From: Paulinella micropora
Lineage: Eukaryota; Cercozoa; Imbricatea; Euglyphida; Paulinellidae
Assembly (NCBI GenBank): GCA_019918135.1
Contig: WBZZ01000141.1
Location: 155,001 to 219,000 of the forward strand
Direction of reading: 5' to 3'
DNA: 64,000 nucleotides
Shown here: in pieces, positions 31,768 through 44,124 of the stretch
How positions within the stretch are numbered: position 1 is the first letter of the stretch
Layout: every line of letters begins with the position of its first letter
Notes under the pieces: generated by a model
Told to the model about the DNA's origin: nothing
Databases searched by the model: none
The model's input: only the letters and a program-made list of their open reading frames with translations
Program-made: the position numbers and the translations under genes

Positions 31768-34168
31768 GCTGCCCCAGGTCTGGTTGAGGTTAACGTAAGC
31801 TCTGCGTAGCTGGCCCCGTTGGCAGCCACGGTGACCGGCGCGAGGTTGCTGGCTGGGAAATTACAAACCCGTCGCTGGCACCGCTGGCGGACTGGCCGTA
31901 GTTGCTACCACTGTTCCAGAGCGTAGAGGCCAGGCCGTCCGTAGCATTGCTTGCTTGCTGTGCTGAAGAGGCCCCGCTAACCTGGACTTGCCAGCCGTAC
32001 CGGTAGTCGGGCGAAGTCAATTCCTGGGCGCCGGCCCGAACGTAGCCGGGCGCGCACGTACAGTAGGGGGCCGCGCCGCCCGGCGTATTGCTGCAAACCC
32101 CGTTGGGCCCACAGCCTCCGTTGTTGGGCAGAGCACAATAGCCCACGTTGGGTGACCCTGAGGGGGTTAGGCTGCCTGACGCCGTGGCTGTCAGCAAAGA
32201 GCTGGGGCTCAAGAGCTGGGGCTCCGGGACGCGGTCGGGGTAGTAGTAGTAGTAGTTGAGGTACTGGTACTAGTGACTGTACTAGTGGTAGTGGTAAGCG
32301 TGACGACGGAGGCGGACGTCGTCACGGGCGGCGTGACTTGCCCCGAGGGCGTGGGCGTAGGCGTGGGCGTAGGTGTGTCTGAGTTGCTATTGGTAGGCGT
32401 GGGCGACACCGAGATTATCACCGCGAGCGTGCGCGTCACGGAGGGCGTCATGGACGCGGTAGCAGTACTAGTAGTAGTAGTAGTAGTAATAGTAGTAGTA
32501 GTAGTAGTAATAGTAGTAGTAGTAGTAGTAGTAGTAGTAGCAGAAGTACTAGTAAGCGTGACCGGGGCGGACGTCGTCGTCGTCGTCACGGGCGGCGTGA
32601 CCTGCACCGAGGGCGTGGGCGTAGGCGTTGGCGTGCCCGAGCCGGTGGGCGTGAGCGACACGGAAATCATCATCACCGCGGGCGTGCGCGTCAAGGAGGG
32701 CGTCTTGGTGGATTCAAAACTATTGCAGGACGCTTCCTGTTCCAGCAGGGAGAACTCCAGGTGACCAAGCGCCGCCTGCGTCGTGCAGCCTGCGCCTGCA
32801 GCAGCGCGCTGGTAAGCAGCGGGGAAAATAAAGCGAAAGCGACTATAGAAAGCACTACCTATTACCGCGTCGGTCCCAGGGCCGGCGGTGGTGTTCCACC
32901 CCCTTGTACACGGTGCTCCAGCTTCGACCCCCATCGTCACGAGAACCTACTGTGTGGATTTCAGATGCTCCGTCGGTGCCCGCCGGCTGGAACGGGTACA
33001 GAACTAGGCTGCGCAGCCCCACGCGCCGAGCTTGAGAGCCTGAGCCCGTAAGTTCCAGGTATTCGCCGGGCACTCCGCTTGCGCGGGAGTCAACGCCCGG
33101 CGTAGTGGCAGTCGCCGCGCTGGCGGTGGCGCTATCGGCGCAGGAGGCTGTAAGCTTCCAGCCCCCGGACTCTACTTCAGGTAGCCCGGCGGGCTGCTCT
33201 CTCTGTACTAGCGTGTAGCGGGGCCGCCCCCAAAAATAGCCCGGGCGGCACAAGATCTGGCTGAGGTTGCCACTCAGCTTGGCTACCCTCCACCAAACCA
33301 TCGGTTTTCGCCTGCGCAAGACTCAAGCCCGACAAGCTGCTAATCAAGTTTGCGTCAAAGGTGTCTACGCCCGCAAACAGATAACTGACAAAGTTGCACG
33401 CCGAGGACAGATTCAGCTTGCTCAGCCCGGGAATCTCTTCGGCCCCGCTGCCCGCGAAGGCCAGCGCCAGGCTCGTCACGCGCGAGGTTTCGCAGCCCCG
33501 TACGTCTGGGACCAAACGAGGCGACCAGGCCAGCATGCCAGTCAGGTCCTCGGCGTCGCGAACGCGCAGCCCACTCATGTTGAGGAGCAACCCGGGGAGC
33601 TCCGCAAACGAATAGCTCCAGTTGCGCACCAGCTCCGCGTCCTGCAGCCGTGACAAGGCGGGTAGCTCCAGCAGCCCCCGTGCGCGGTAGAAGTGCTGCC
33701 CGCCAGTGCGCGCCAGTCGCAGACCTCCCCATTGTGCTATGCGCTCCACCACCATCCCCGTGGGGTTTCGCTCCCGCCACGCGGGCGTCATCGCCCAGTC
33801 TGGCACCACGCCAGTGGCAACGACGTTGCACGTGCCCGGGGCTGGGTACGTGTGTTCGCATTTCCCGCCCGCGCCCTGGCGGGGCATGTGCTTTGCGTTC
33901 CGTCCCCCCAGTCCACCTTGTACAACGCCGGCTGTTCCTGCTCTTGTAGCCGGCGTGCCCGTGCGCGCGTGCGCGGGGCAGTAACAAGCCCCGCGGGCAT
34001 CTCAAAGCGCAGGCCGCCCCGGCTGTCTAACTGGCTTACGGTAAATAGAAGCGGCTCCGCGGATTTCCAGCTGCACCAAGGGGGCCGGGGGAGCGCGTGG
34101 CCGGCATCCAGCGCCCAGCACAGCCACAACCCTAGTAGAAACAAGCTACGAGTGGCAGCCCTTGGCAT
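31768..34168 (-). pseudogene. Secreted PKD/DUF285/EGF/discoidin-like surface protein, paralogue 1 (broken, 3'-truncated)
   Basis: The chosen start is the ATG at 34168, which gives a clear signal peptide (basic start, then S-L-F-L-L-G-L-W-L-C-W-A-L). A PKD-like domain follows (V-D-W-G-D-G-T at about 33905, H-T-Y-P-A-P-G-T at about 33845). Next is a DUF285/BspA-like leucine-repeat region (33340-33720), a discoidin-like module (33300-32760), a Thr/Pro stalk with poly-Thr from ACT codons (32720-32230), an EGF module (32137-32040, C-A-L-P-N-N-G-G-C-G-P-N-G-V-C) and part of a second discoidin module. The frame changes within PKD and at several later points without intron signals. The 3' end is cut at Copia C. 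It is almost identical to paralogue 2 from the start through the stalk, and lacks about 30 codons of one leucine-repeat segment. Probably a cell-surface or matrix protein when intact. Confidence 0.65.
32230..32560. repeat. (GTA/ACT)n trinucleotide tracts encoding poly-Thr
   Basis: Two imperfect GTA runs (about 32237-32290 and 32458-32545) are read as ACT (Thr) codons on the minus strand in the stalk of paralogue 1. A shorter equivalent lies at 46367-46430 in paralogue 2. Confidence 0.9.
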
Positions 34169-34711
34169 TGTCTCCAGCTACCTCCAGAGGCCCCGTCTTT
34201 GCCGGAAGCTGGAATCTGGTTGTTGTTGTTGTTGTTTTTGTTCTAGTAGTTCCTTTGATGTGCTATTTTTTCTTCGCTTACTTTAATCTTTGGAGAGGTC
34301 TTTACACTAAAACAAGATAACGCCCTCCCCATTCCCCTCTCATTCCCCAACGAGAGGGGGGGGGCGGGGGGGGGAGAGAAAAAAAGGGGAAAGGAAGGGG
34401 AGAGGGGGGGGGGGGAGGGTCTCTCCCTCCCCCCCCCCCAAACCCGATTTGGGGAAGCGTCCAAGAAGATGAGAGAAAAAAGGCAGGCGGAGAAACAAGT
34501 TATTAGAAACAGTCAGCAGCAAGAGCGAGGTTTTTTTTGCGGGCTGCATTTTCGGCCTCTGATGACTCCCAAAAAAGCTAACAATACACTTTAGTCAACC
34601 GGAAACACTGCAAATAGAGGCCCCCGGCGAGACCAAAAAAGAGAGAAAAAATGCAAACATGCTTGCTTTTTTACTCTGGTGCATTTTTTTTTTTGCGCCA
34701 CGTTCTTGACA
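34169..34711 (-). promoter_or_regulatory. Upstream region of paralogue 1 / downstream of paralogue 2
   Basis: It is non-coding. The first 270 bp or so (34169-34440) match 48153-48420 upstream of paralogue 2, including a TTG/GTT run and a G-rich tract at 34348-34440, so the duplication included the 5' flank. Several T runs (34660-34700) lie just behind the paralogue 2 stop. No TATA box or AATAAA is evident. Confidence 0.45.
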
Positions 34712-35833
34712 TTACACATTCGTGGCATATCCCTTGCAATTCAAAAGCAAGTTCAAAACCCATCCCGTGGTTTGGTCTATACGAGTAGCTTTGACCCTGG
34801 CAACGGCAACGCTAGAAGACGAGGTATAGTTTAGAAATGTAACGAAGAACTTATCATTATAATTACCAACCGTAGGTGCCCAATTACGTTGGTCAACAAT
34901 TTCAGGGCACGAGACGAGGATTCTATAAGAAAGCTCAACACCAGACGTTGACGTCGCCGAACTTCCGATTGGTATTGGAATGTAGGTGATAGACGGCGTC
35001 TTGGTTGGCGTAAGGGTTGGAGATACGGTCGGCGTTGAGGTTCGAGTTGCTGTCCTCGTAGGCGACTGCGAGGATGATGGCGTGATCGAAATGGTAGGCG
35101 TCGGCCAAGCTGGGATGCACACCGGCGCGGTCAGCCTGATCCTGAGGTCGCCCAGGCCCGCTGAGGCGACACACGTTGTTGTGGTACCCGTGACAGAGGC
35201 CCAGCTTTGGCCAATGACGAAGCGGTACGCGTTGTAGCCGGACGTCGGGGTCAGGCTGATGGTGCGTTCCTGCCCGGCGGTCCAGTCGGTCCAGCTGCCG
35301 CCCGTGGCCAGAAAGGTCCAGTTGCTGCCACGGTCGGTCGAGCCGAAGACCTGTAACGTGCCCACGGCCAAAACCTCCGTACAGCCAGTTGCGATATTGC
35401 AGCCGCGGGCACCACCGTAAGCAATCGTGCGCTGACCAGCAACAACCCGACCGACCATAAGGCAGAGAGAGCCTCGTCCGACTTGGTTATTTGCACGTAA
35501 TCTCCTCCATAGGTTAGCGTCGTGGTTGTGCCAACATATGAACCTGAGGAAACGGAGTTTACATTGGTATATATATTGTAGTACGAATTAACAGAGTCAG
35601 CAGAGGCCCAGAGCGTGAGGTAGTTGCCGTCCGCGGCGTCGCTGGCGCTGCCGACACTTGCGCTGCTGTTAGTCACGACCCAGCCGAACAGGCCGCCGGG
35701 CGACGTGAGCTGCGTTTGGTTGAGGTAGCCCGAGTTGCACGTGCAGTAGAAGGAGCCGTACGTGTTAGTGCAGACGCCGTTGGCGGTGCAGCCGTCGTTG
35801 TTGGCGAGGGCGCACTCGTTGACGTCGGGCGAC
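34712..35833 (-). pseudogene. Paralogue 2, 3' part (EGF, discoidin-like, C-terminal tail)
   Basis: This is the downstream piece of the gene that starts at 48152, separated from the rest by Copia element A. It contains an EGF module (C-A-L-A-N-N-D-G-C-T-A-N-G-V-C, 35820-35740), a discoidin-like module (35720-35110, with D-A-A-D-G-N-Y-L-T and L-T-P-T-S-G-Y-N-A-Y-R-F), a short Thr/Pro stalk and a unique C-terminal domain of about 90 residues ending at a stop at 34712. There is one internal frame change. When the element and one copy of GCGAC are set aside, the host frame on both sides meets in phase at P-S-P-S / P-D-V-N-E-C. Confidence 0.65.
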
Positions 35834-36229
35834 AGTAAGCAATAATATTTACTAAATATATTGTTACCTTTTATGGTCAATTTCACGACATAACATTTAT
35901 ATTTGACCGGATCATATTCATTACCATTTTCATATTTCGTATCATAATTATTATTCGTTATGTTGATATTACCGTTATTCACAATTAGTTGCCAGTTAGT
36001 ATAGATTGGCCCATACTGAATCATCACTTGAATTTCTGACCACAAGATCAGTATATAAATTTGTGGTATTTATTTCACTATAAATTTATGGTAAATTAGA
36101 TTGAGTTTCAGTCATTGGTTTCTAACCATTGATTAAATTCACTATTGTTCCTTCAACCTTTGATCAAAGTGCCTCAGCGCAAACGATTATTCAAGTATCC
36201 GGAGACTAATGTCTACTAGTGTACTTACT
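35834..36229 (+). repeat. 5' LTR of Copia element A
   Basis: 396 bp, beginning AGTAAGCAATAATATT and ending GTGTACTTACT. AT-rich. Its sequence is repeated at 43729-44124 and, inverted, at 58297-58692. Confidence 0.95.
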
Positions 36230-36249
36230 GGTTATGGAGCCTTGGATGC
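36230..36249 (+). promoter_or_regulatory. Putative primer-binding site of Copia element A
   Basis: GGTTATGGAGCCTTGGATGC follows the 5' LTR without a gap. Its first bases are complementary to CATAACC, the anticodon-loop sequence of tRNA-Met. Drosophila copia is primed from that part of initiator tRNA-Met (a half-tRNA). Confidence 0.5.
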
Positions 36250-37345
36250 GCCCCGTTACCAACTCAAGCTATCGAAATTCCCGAAAAGACCCATCGATGA
36301 AATTGACCTTTGGAAATTCCAATTTTTCGCTTTTTTATTGGGCGTGGACACGCTACATACTACTTCTGGAAGACCAAGAATCGCCCTACTCGGTACAAGA
36401 GATTGCTACAATCTACGCAAGTACCAGAACTACTGGACTAAGACCCACCCACCCCGCCCCTAACAACATTACTGGATCTGGACTGTCAGCACCTGGGTCT
36501 ACGACCACCTTGACAGCAAGACAGTCGAGAAGGAGGAGCGATGACGACGAAGACGATGAAGCATACGGATCGAGACGTGACAACTCATCATCGAGCAGCT
36601 CGTCATCACTGACCAGCTCGTCCTCAAGCAGCCCATCCTCGACCAACCCGTCCTCAGGTAGCCAAGCACCCGCCCTCTTGCCTACTATCAACGTACCAAC
36701 TGACCTGGATACACTTTTCAGCCAAGCAGACTACATCAAAGCACAGATCCATGTCCGCTGCTTCCTTGTGGAAGCATGCCAAGAGTCGACAGCTCTACTG
36801 GCCGTCCAACGAGCAGGAACCAACCCAGCGGTGATCTGGACAGCGATCTGCGAGCGATTCGGCAGCAAAGGATCGGTTTCCATCGCTCGCCTACTAATGC
36901 AGCTGTTCGAGACAAAGCTGAAGTCAAGCAATGGCCTACCAACATGGATGGAGCTCTTGACCCAACGCTTCGAGCGCCTACAGTCAAGAGGAGTGCCTCT
37001 ACCTGATGAATTCAGAGTCGTATTCTTGCTCTTTAAACTTAAGGAGTGCGCCTCTCTATCTATGGGGGATGTAGGGGGAACTATGTATTGGTCTCGTGCT
37101 GATGCTGACAAACCACGTTATAATGAGATATGTTCACTCATCTTACAAGCATACCATGCTAACCACTCTCTGCTGCCTCATCTAGGTCCTCGACAGCCCT
37201 GTTCACTTCGGCCACACCCGTTGCTATCAACAAAGACATCCGATGTCTCAACTGCAACCGACGAGGACACATTGCGGCCCAGTGTCGATCCACCTGCATG
37301 AAACGAGTCTGCGAGGGCCGACCGAAACACTCTGGGGCTGAATGC
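36230..37345 (+). CDS. Copia A gag with double zinc knuckle
   Basis: The gag core includes C-F-L-V-E-A-C-Q-E-S-T-A and V-S-I-A-R-L-L-M-Q-L-F-E-T. The knuckle at 37244-37345 reads C-L-N-C-N-R-R-G-H-I-A-A-Q-C, followed by a second unit ending H-S-G-A-E-C, the same ending as in Copia 1. An acidic Ser-rich insert lies near 36540-36660. Confidence 0.65.
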
Positions 37346-37772
37346 CCAGTCCGCAGACGACCCACGCAGCCAAACTCGAACACACGTCGCGGTGGTCGAG
37401 GGGGAGGACCGAATCAACGAGGACGTGGAGGCCAACCTAGACAGACCAACACAAGACGGATTCAACGATCGAGCGGACAAGCCAACGCGACAACCGAAGT
37501 GGAAGCCACGGACGACGTCGATGATCCAACAGGCGACCCACCCGAGACATGGCTGATGCATTCCGCCGACTCCGACGAAGGACCCGGACCAGAGGAGGAC
37601 GAACCATCGCAAGAAGAAGTAGCCTACGTACAAAGGGGAAGTAGGTACAGAAATAGAGCAGGACCTATCCAACTGTCTCCTCTAACACCCACTTCTGATA
37701 CCTATAACCCTCCCACCCCCACTGAAGCATCGCCCAGACATCCCATGGAGCTCGCTGACAATCATACAACGC

Positions 37773-38590
37773 ATGGACGAGAACGACTACAGACGTGCCT
37801 ACGTTCAATGGACGCGCATGCGGGACGCATTTCGAGCGATCCCACAAGGATTCCCTGTCCCACCTGCCCATTGGCCGCGACCTTGGTGCCCCCTTGGAAC
37901 ACCCCTCAACTATTTCCTTCCAAGAACGGATCCGTGGATGTTACCATCGCTGCTAGTTCAAGACGCGCCCGGCTAAACAGGTATTGAGCACATCGTACTG
38001 CGGACAAGATGCCCGAGACGAGCACGACGTGAACCAGGTAGTTCACCGCAACAACCGCCGGAAACAACTACACAATCCCCGCGCGTGCCAACACAGAGCT
38101 TTATGAGCTCACCTGCACCGGAAGACAGGACGACATAAGAGCAAGACCGTCAAGAAGAGCAACCTACCTCAACGCCCATCGGAGAACATCGACAGCGACA
38201 GTTGAGTTCAACCAGCGCAGAGGACACCTCGATGAGCGAAACACCGCCTACCCCGTCAATGGCATACAATAGGAATCGCCCATTTCAAGTTTCACGGTAC
38301 CTATCCCACCGAACCTGCAGACCTAGTGCTTTACCCCGTTGGCCCCGACGACGACTTCAGCGAATGCATCTACGGACAACAAGGACGCAATAAGACGCAT
38401 ACAAGCCATCGAAGCATTACCCTACGGCCAAACAGTGCAATACAGACGTGTACCTGGAGTTTCACAGCCAACAGAACGACGATACACCTTCGCTTGGACA
38501 GATGCACATCATTGCTTTCGTCACCCTACCACCGATGAGCTGGCCTACTGGAGCATCGTGAAGGACTTCCGACTACTCCCGGAGAACTGG
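37773..38590 (+). CDS. Copia A lineage-specific modules (HWP and HxCxRH/YWSI)
   Basis: Module one (37773-37945) has E-N-D-Y-R ... G-F-P-V-P-P-A-H-W-P-R-P-W ... P-R-T-D-P-W. Module two (38495-38590) has W-T-D-A-H-H-C-F-R-H, then Y-W-S-I-V-K-D-F and P-E-N-W. Both align with the corresponding parts of Copia 1 and lie in the same order before MYND. Confidence 0.6.
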
Positions 38591-38662
38591 GCACTAACCA
38601 AACCAGACTGCGTCGACTGCTAGACTATACGCGAAACCAGACGCGGCAGCATTAGATGGGAT

Positions 38663-38779
38663 TGCACCTACTGCGGCAACCAAGAAGGAAAACTGAATCG
38701 TTGCAGCGGATGTCAACTCTTCTACTACTGCAACACCGATCATCAGAGGACCGATTGGCCGGCACACAAAGAGTTCTGC
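38663..38779 (+). CDS. MYND zinc finger inside the Copia A polyprotein
   Basis: C-T-Y-C, C-S-G-C, Y-Y-C-N-T-D-H-Q, then W-P-A-H-K-E-F-C gives the MYND ligand pattern, with His at the sixth position. The copy in element B keeps the same pattern. The finger leads directly into an open stretch upstream of the protease. Confidence 0.8.
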
Positions 38780-39839
38780 AACATGGCCAAGCGGCATCCA
38801 CTCATCAACCGACTTCGAGAAAGGGGAACGAGATACGATCTACTCGGCATACCAACGGACCAGCCCGAGCTAGGCGACCTCGCATTTCAACATCTGTTAC
38901 GTTACCGTGAAGGTGGACCACACGCACCACTGGTCATAGACACACCCACAATGGTAGATATGGCGATGAGCCTAGATGAATTTATGACGAGGGGGAGACG
39001 TGTGGACCCCAGGACGGCCACAAGGGCACAATCACACGCCCACCTTAACTTCACGGAAAACGAAGAAGACTACGAGGTGACCTCTTCGACACCGAATGCG
39101 AACTTAGCTGCGCTCGCCGCTACCACGCCGGACATACCCAACTTCGACGAAGCGTATACAATCAACGAGACGGACCCACCATGGACTATGCTCCCACCAC
39201 CTCCAAGTGGAACAGATGAGACCGGACAAGAACAGCACGAACCCTACGGTGTAGGTGCAGCAGGCGAAAGATGGCGAGAACAACTGGAGAAGCAACTGAA
39301 ACGCATACTCAACATACCCGACACGCCGTCCGATGTGAAGCGTTCACCGCCTCCAGCACCATACACACCTGAAATAGAACCACTGTTCAACGACAACGTG
39401 AGACCACCGCTCAACTATTACCCACCTGCCGGACGTGTGGAAGCTGAAGAACTACGCGAACGACTACGACGTCATGACTACTCACACACATTCGAATTCG
39501 TGTTAATGGCAGACGTATTTGACGAATTAGAAGCAATAAGGGACCCGAAAGAAGATACCACAGACGTTGCAACCATCCCTGACGAAGATGCAACTGACGA
39601 CATCGACGACCCGGAGCTCGACGACCCTGAACATGAGAACTATCTCTACCCACCCGCCCTGGACTTCGCCAACGTACGCGAGTGGCAATACTACGTCAAC
39701 AGGCATCCAGAGCTGGAATAGTTGGAGTTCAAGAACATGGACGAATACAACAGATGGATGCAGGAGACAATGGACTTAGAACGGGCAGAGCTCAAGCGCC
39801 CTATGGTCCACTATATGCTAATGGCCGACGGCAATCCCC

Positions 39840-41760
39840 CTGACGTGGTCGACAGCGCATGCAACCGATGGCTATTCCATGAGAAGGCGCCTATCGACCC
39901 CAAGTCTATCCGCGAAGAGAAACCGGCTTTCCTCAATAACATATCTGGTAAGCCGCTTCCGGTGAGGACGCGGGCTACTGCCACTCCGACGTGGCTCAAT
40001 GGTTATGGTCAATCGGTTAAACAGTCATTTCCCAACTCACTCATATCACCGTCATTACCATTCAACCTTGTTCCCACCCCACGCCTTGACCATGACATGC
40101 ACAAAACAATCATCCATCAAAGTGGTCAAGTATTTATCTATGACAAGCCCATAACACTTGACAAGAAGAACATACTAGCAAGAGGGAGGCTCAATTCACA
40201 CTTGCTATACGAGTTAGATAAGCCAGGAATGACACCACTTGACCCTCATCAAAGATATATACCATACAGGTACAAGCAGAGAGAACAACTGTCACTGGCT
40301 GCAACCATCGACAACCTACCAGACCTTGCATTATGGTCAGTCAATCCTCTCCCATCACATGCACCGTACGATCCAATGATCATACACAGAGCTCTGATGC
40401 ATGCAAACCCACTCATAATGAACGAGTTTGCAAAGAGCGTAGGCAGACGCATCGCTGGCAAAGATTAGATGCGTCTGGTACGTGCATGTCATGGATGCAA
40501 TAGGGGCAAACCTAACAAACCCCCTATGTACAGAGTTAACTATCTAGACCTAGAATATAAGCAAGGTGAAGCACTCAACATAGATTTCAGCGGCCCATTC
40601 CCCGTAATGTCAAGATACGGTAACTACTACAGAGGGGGAGTGACATGTTCTCGCTCTAAGTTTGCTTGTGACCTCTACACACCTACCCGCGAAGCTAAGC
40701 TTTACATGCCACATTTAACACGCATATTTGCTTTCTTTGAACGACAGTCAGGCAACAAACTAAAGCAGATAAGAGCAGATGGCGAGCTTGTCTCTAAAGT
40801 ACTAAAAGACTACACAGACAAACACGGCATCATCCTCAAAACCACCACACGTAACGAGCCTAACATGAACCCCTTTGCTGAAAGAATGAATAGGACAGAC
40901 GACACACGCGCACTAGCAGCACAGTTAGATGCAGGCCTGCCTAACACATTTTGGGAGGACACACATAAAGCGACACTAGCCATACGAATGGTCACGCCCC
41001 TTTGCAGAGGTAAGGACAAAGGCAAATCCCCTTGGGAATTGCTTATGGGCCGAAAACCTGTGCAATCGTTCGTGCAACCTTTCGGATGCCTCGCCTGGGT
41101 GAAAATGGAAACGACGAAAGCACAGCCTGTCGCCGTGCCAGGTACTCTCATTGGCTACAACATATTTCGTCGAGTCTATAAAATCCTCATTTCCAAACAG
41201 ACAGCCACAGTAGAAAAACGTAATGTTCGTTTCGATACAATGACTCGTGGCTACACATGCAAAATACCTGCACGACCTTGGCAACCACCACTAGTGTCGC
41301 ACAACATAACATCCTCCACCTCGCCTCCTACCACTAGCATACCATCTACCCAGTCAGTCCAGTGGAAAAACGAGGACCAACTGCCACAATTTCAGGACTC
41401 CAACACACCCAGTGGCTGGTGGCCAACAAACCAACTGCCACATTCCTCAGAAAACACACTCGACACACTGGACGATGACACACGACAACCCCACACACCA
41501 CCAAGGCCACTTCAAGTCTTTACGTGCAACCAAGCCCATATTTTGGCTCACTCCATCCCCCACCAAATGCATTTGCTCCCACTCCAGCAACAACGGTTGC
41601 ACAAGAGAAAAAGACGAACACAGCACCTCGGCAAACGACACAACACAACAGAGCAACATCAAACCCAGCCCAACACTCCTCATCTGCACCACAATTCCCT
41701 CTACCAGATAGATGGAGTAGTAACAAGGGCATACCACAAACATGGGATGGTGCTGCAATA
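39840..41760 (+). CDS. Copia A protease-like and integrase regions
   Basis: V-V-D-S-A-C-N-R-W near 39850 is at the protease active-site position. A pre-integrase module near 40380 (H-R-A-L-M-H-A-N) and C-H-G-C-N follow. The integrase core has I-D-F-S-G-P-F-P, I-R-A-D-G-E and E-P-N-M-N-P-F-A-E-R (D-D-E), then F-G-C-L-A-W-V-K. A Gln/Thr/His-rich linker leads to RT. Confidence 0.75.
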
Positions 41761-42039
41761 ACTTCAACAAACATAGTTGCTGGGCCCAGGCTTAGGAAAC
41801 AAACACCAGCAAACCACCCCACTCATACCGCACACATTATTGTTGCTCATGAGTTTGAGGAGGAGGAAGAGGAGGCCTTAGGACAGGACAGCTATTGTTT
41901 GTTCACAAGAGTGTTACATATCCCACAGAAAACCATAAAGTCACACCCTCAGGTACATGCTGCTCAACTAGCCGAGTTACAAGGTTTGTTCGAATGCAAA
42001 GCACTGCAATGGGTACCTCGAGCCGCAGCAATAACAGCG

Positions 42040-43490
42040 AATGTACCTCCTGTCCATACAACATTTGTTGATGCCATAAAGACAGATGAGTCTACAGGTC
42101 AGGAGAAATACAAATCGCAACTAGTAGCTTTAGGAAGTAGGATGAAAGAATACATTCATTACAATCCATATGAATGCTCTTCCCCCACCGCCCAACCAAT
42201 GTTTCTTTTGCTACTAGTATCTTATGCTGCATTCAATGACCTCATGATCTCTCACCTCGACTTTTCACAAGCCTATTCCCATGCAGATATGAAGGACATT
42301 GCCTTCGCCTTTCCGCCTAAGGGGTACGAAAACAAAAGCGACCCTTCAATGATTCTATTGTTGAAGAAAGCACTGTACGGAACCCCCCAGGCAGGGCGAA
42401 GGTGGTTTGACCATGTGTCTACTAATGTGAGAAGTATAGGATATAAACAGTCAACATTAGACCCATGCATTTTCTTCCTACCTTCAGTCACAGGCAGACA
42501 GAAACTACCCCCCTATCTACTCCTGCGTACTGATGACTTGCTCGTGTTTCATAATACCAAAGACGAGCACAATGCCCTGTTCACCAAACTGAAACATTCA
42601 TTTAGAGTGAAGGACCTAGGACAAGTCAAAACATTTGTGGCTTGCAGTTTGTTAGGACTTCAGAGGGCATAGTCATACATCAGCATGAATACATTAAGGG
42701 CATGCTTAGGGATTTCAACTTCCAAGAAGCCAAGCCAGTCGCTACTCCTACAGCGACGACTGACCCTCCCCCAGCCAGCAAAGAAGCTATGCTTCGGCGT
42801 TTCTCGCTCCCTCGCTTGCTTGGCGCCCTTCTCTGGCCTGCGACTCAGACTCAACCGGCCATCACCTACGCGGTCAACCACGCGGCGGTACTCGCATCAA
42901 AGAAGCCTGACGTGGCGTACTCAGCAATAGCTCGCATCCTCAGATTTCTGCGAACACCTAGAGGGATTTTCTTCCCATTTCGGACCCGCAGCTTCGAGCT
43001 TATATCGTATTCCGATGCCAACTTGGGCGCATGTGAGTACACGCGACGATCAAGAACCGGCCAACTGCACATGACGACTGGGCCCATCGCATGGAGTTCG
43101 AAGCGCCAACCCACAGTCGCACTATCGACTCAGGATGCTGAAACGATCGCCAACTCAACGACATGCCGAACAGCAATCGCGATATTGCATATGTGCAAGG
43201 ACGTTGGAATTCCGTTGCCGACGCCATCAACTATCAATAACGACAACCGGGGGGCGGTCCTGAACGCAACGAACGGCATGGCCACTGATCGCACACGCCA
43301 CTTAGCACTCAAACACCATTACGTGGTAGAACGAGTACGGGCTGGCGAAGTGATCGTACGACACGTTTCGACGAAGGACAATCTGGCGGACATGCTGACG
43401 AAGTCACTACCGACGCCACGTTTCTTGGAACTAGTCGCACAGTTTACGGTGTTGCTCAAGGACGCTTTACCGCAGTTTGAGGTTTAATGC
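42040..43490 (+). CDS. Copia A reverse transcriptase and RNase H regions
   Basis: RT motifs are D-F-S-Q-A-Y-S-H-A-D, K-K-A-L-Y-G-T-P-Q-A-G-R-R-W and L-R-T-D-D-L-L (42526-42537), the same R-T-D-D loop as in Copia 1. RNase H has I-S-Y-S-D-A-N-L-G, A-L-S-T-Q-D-A-E-T-I and L-A-D-M-L-T-K-S-L. It ends about 240 bp before the 3' LTR. Confidence 0.8.
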
Positions 43491-43728
43491 CTCTAGCTTT
43501 TACAGACACTTAGGATGAATTTATTCAACAGACTTGCTACACCGCTGCAAGGACCTGCATCCTTTGATGCTTACGAAATTTTTTTTTCATTTTTAGTGTT
43601 AATGCAACATTAACATGTATCATACTTCATCATCATGAATCGCTAGTTTACATATAGTTTCATATGGCCAATCATGTTAGTAACTTGAAGATAATATACA
43701 TATACATATATGTTATGCCGAGGGGGAG

Positions 43729-44124
43729 AGTAAGCAATAATATTTACTAAATATATTGTTACCTTTTATGGTCAATTTCACGACATAACATTTATATTTG
43801 ACCGGATCATATTCATTACCATTTTCATATTTCGTATCATAATTATTATTCGTTACGTTGATATTACCGTTATTGACAATTAGTTGCCAGTTAGTATAGA
43901 TTGGCCCATACTGAATCATCACTTGAATTTCTGACCACAAGATCAGTATATAAATGTGTGGTATTTATTTCACTATAAATTTATGGTAAATTAGATTGAG
44001 TTTCAGTCATTGGTTTCTAACCATTGATTAAATTCATTATTGTTCCTTCAACCTTTGATCAAAGTGCCTCAGCGCAAACGATTATTCAAGTATCCGGAGA
44101 CTAATGTCTACTAGTGTACTTACT
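43729..44124 (+). repeat. 3' LTR of Copia element A
   Basis: 396 bp, preceded directly by the purine tract GAGGGGGAG and followed by the GCGAC target duplication. Confidence 0.95.

Larger units (their letters stand above)
35834..44124 (+). mobile_element. Copia element A, full length with LTRs, inserted in a host EGF exon
   Basis: Two 396-bp LTRs (35834-36229 and 43729-44124) differ at about four positions and begin AGTAAG and end CTTACT, an inverted pair. GCGAC flanks both sides (35829-35833 and 44125-44129) as the target duplication. Inside are a primer-site-like GGTTATGGAGCCTTGG directly behind the 5' LTR, gag, lineage modules, a MYND finger, protease, integrase, RT, RNase H, and a purine tract (GAGGGGGAG, 43720-43728) directly before the 3' LTR. 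It is structurally whole but the coding region has several breaks, most of them apparently shared with copy B. Roughly 1% LTR divergence points to a recent insertion. Confidence 0.9.

Noticed and set aside
32458-32545. CRISPR-like array
   Set aside because: It is a trinucleotide microsatellite without spacers.
32273-32764. Plus-strand Val-rich frame
   Set aside because: Antisense of the Thr stalk and GTA tract.
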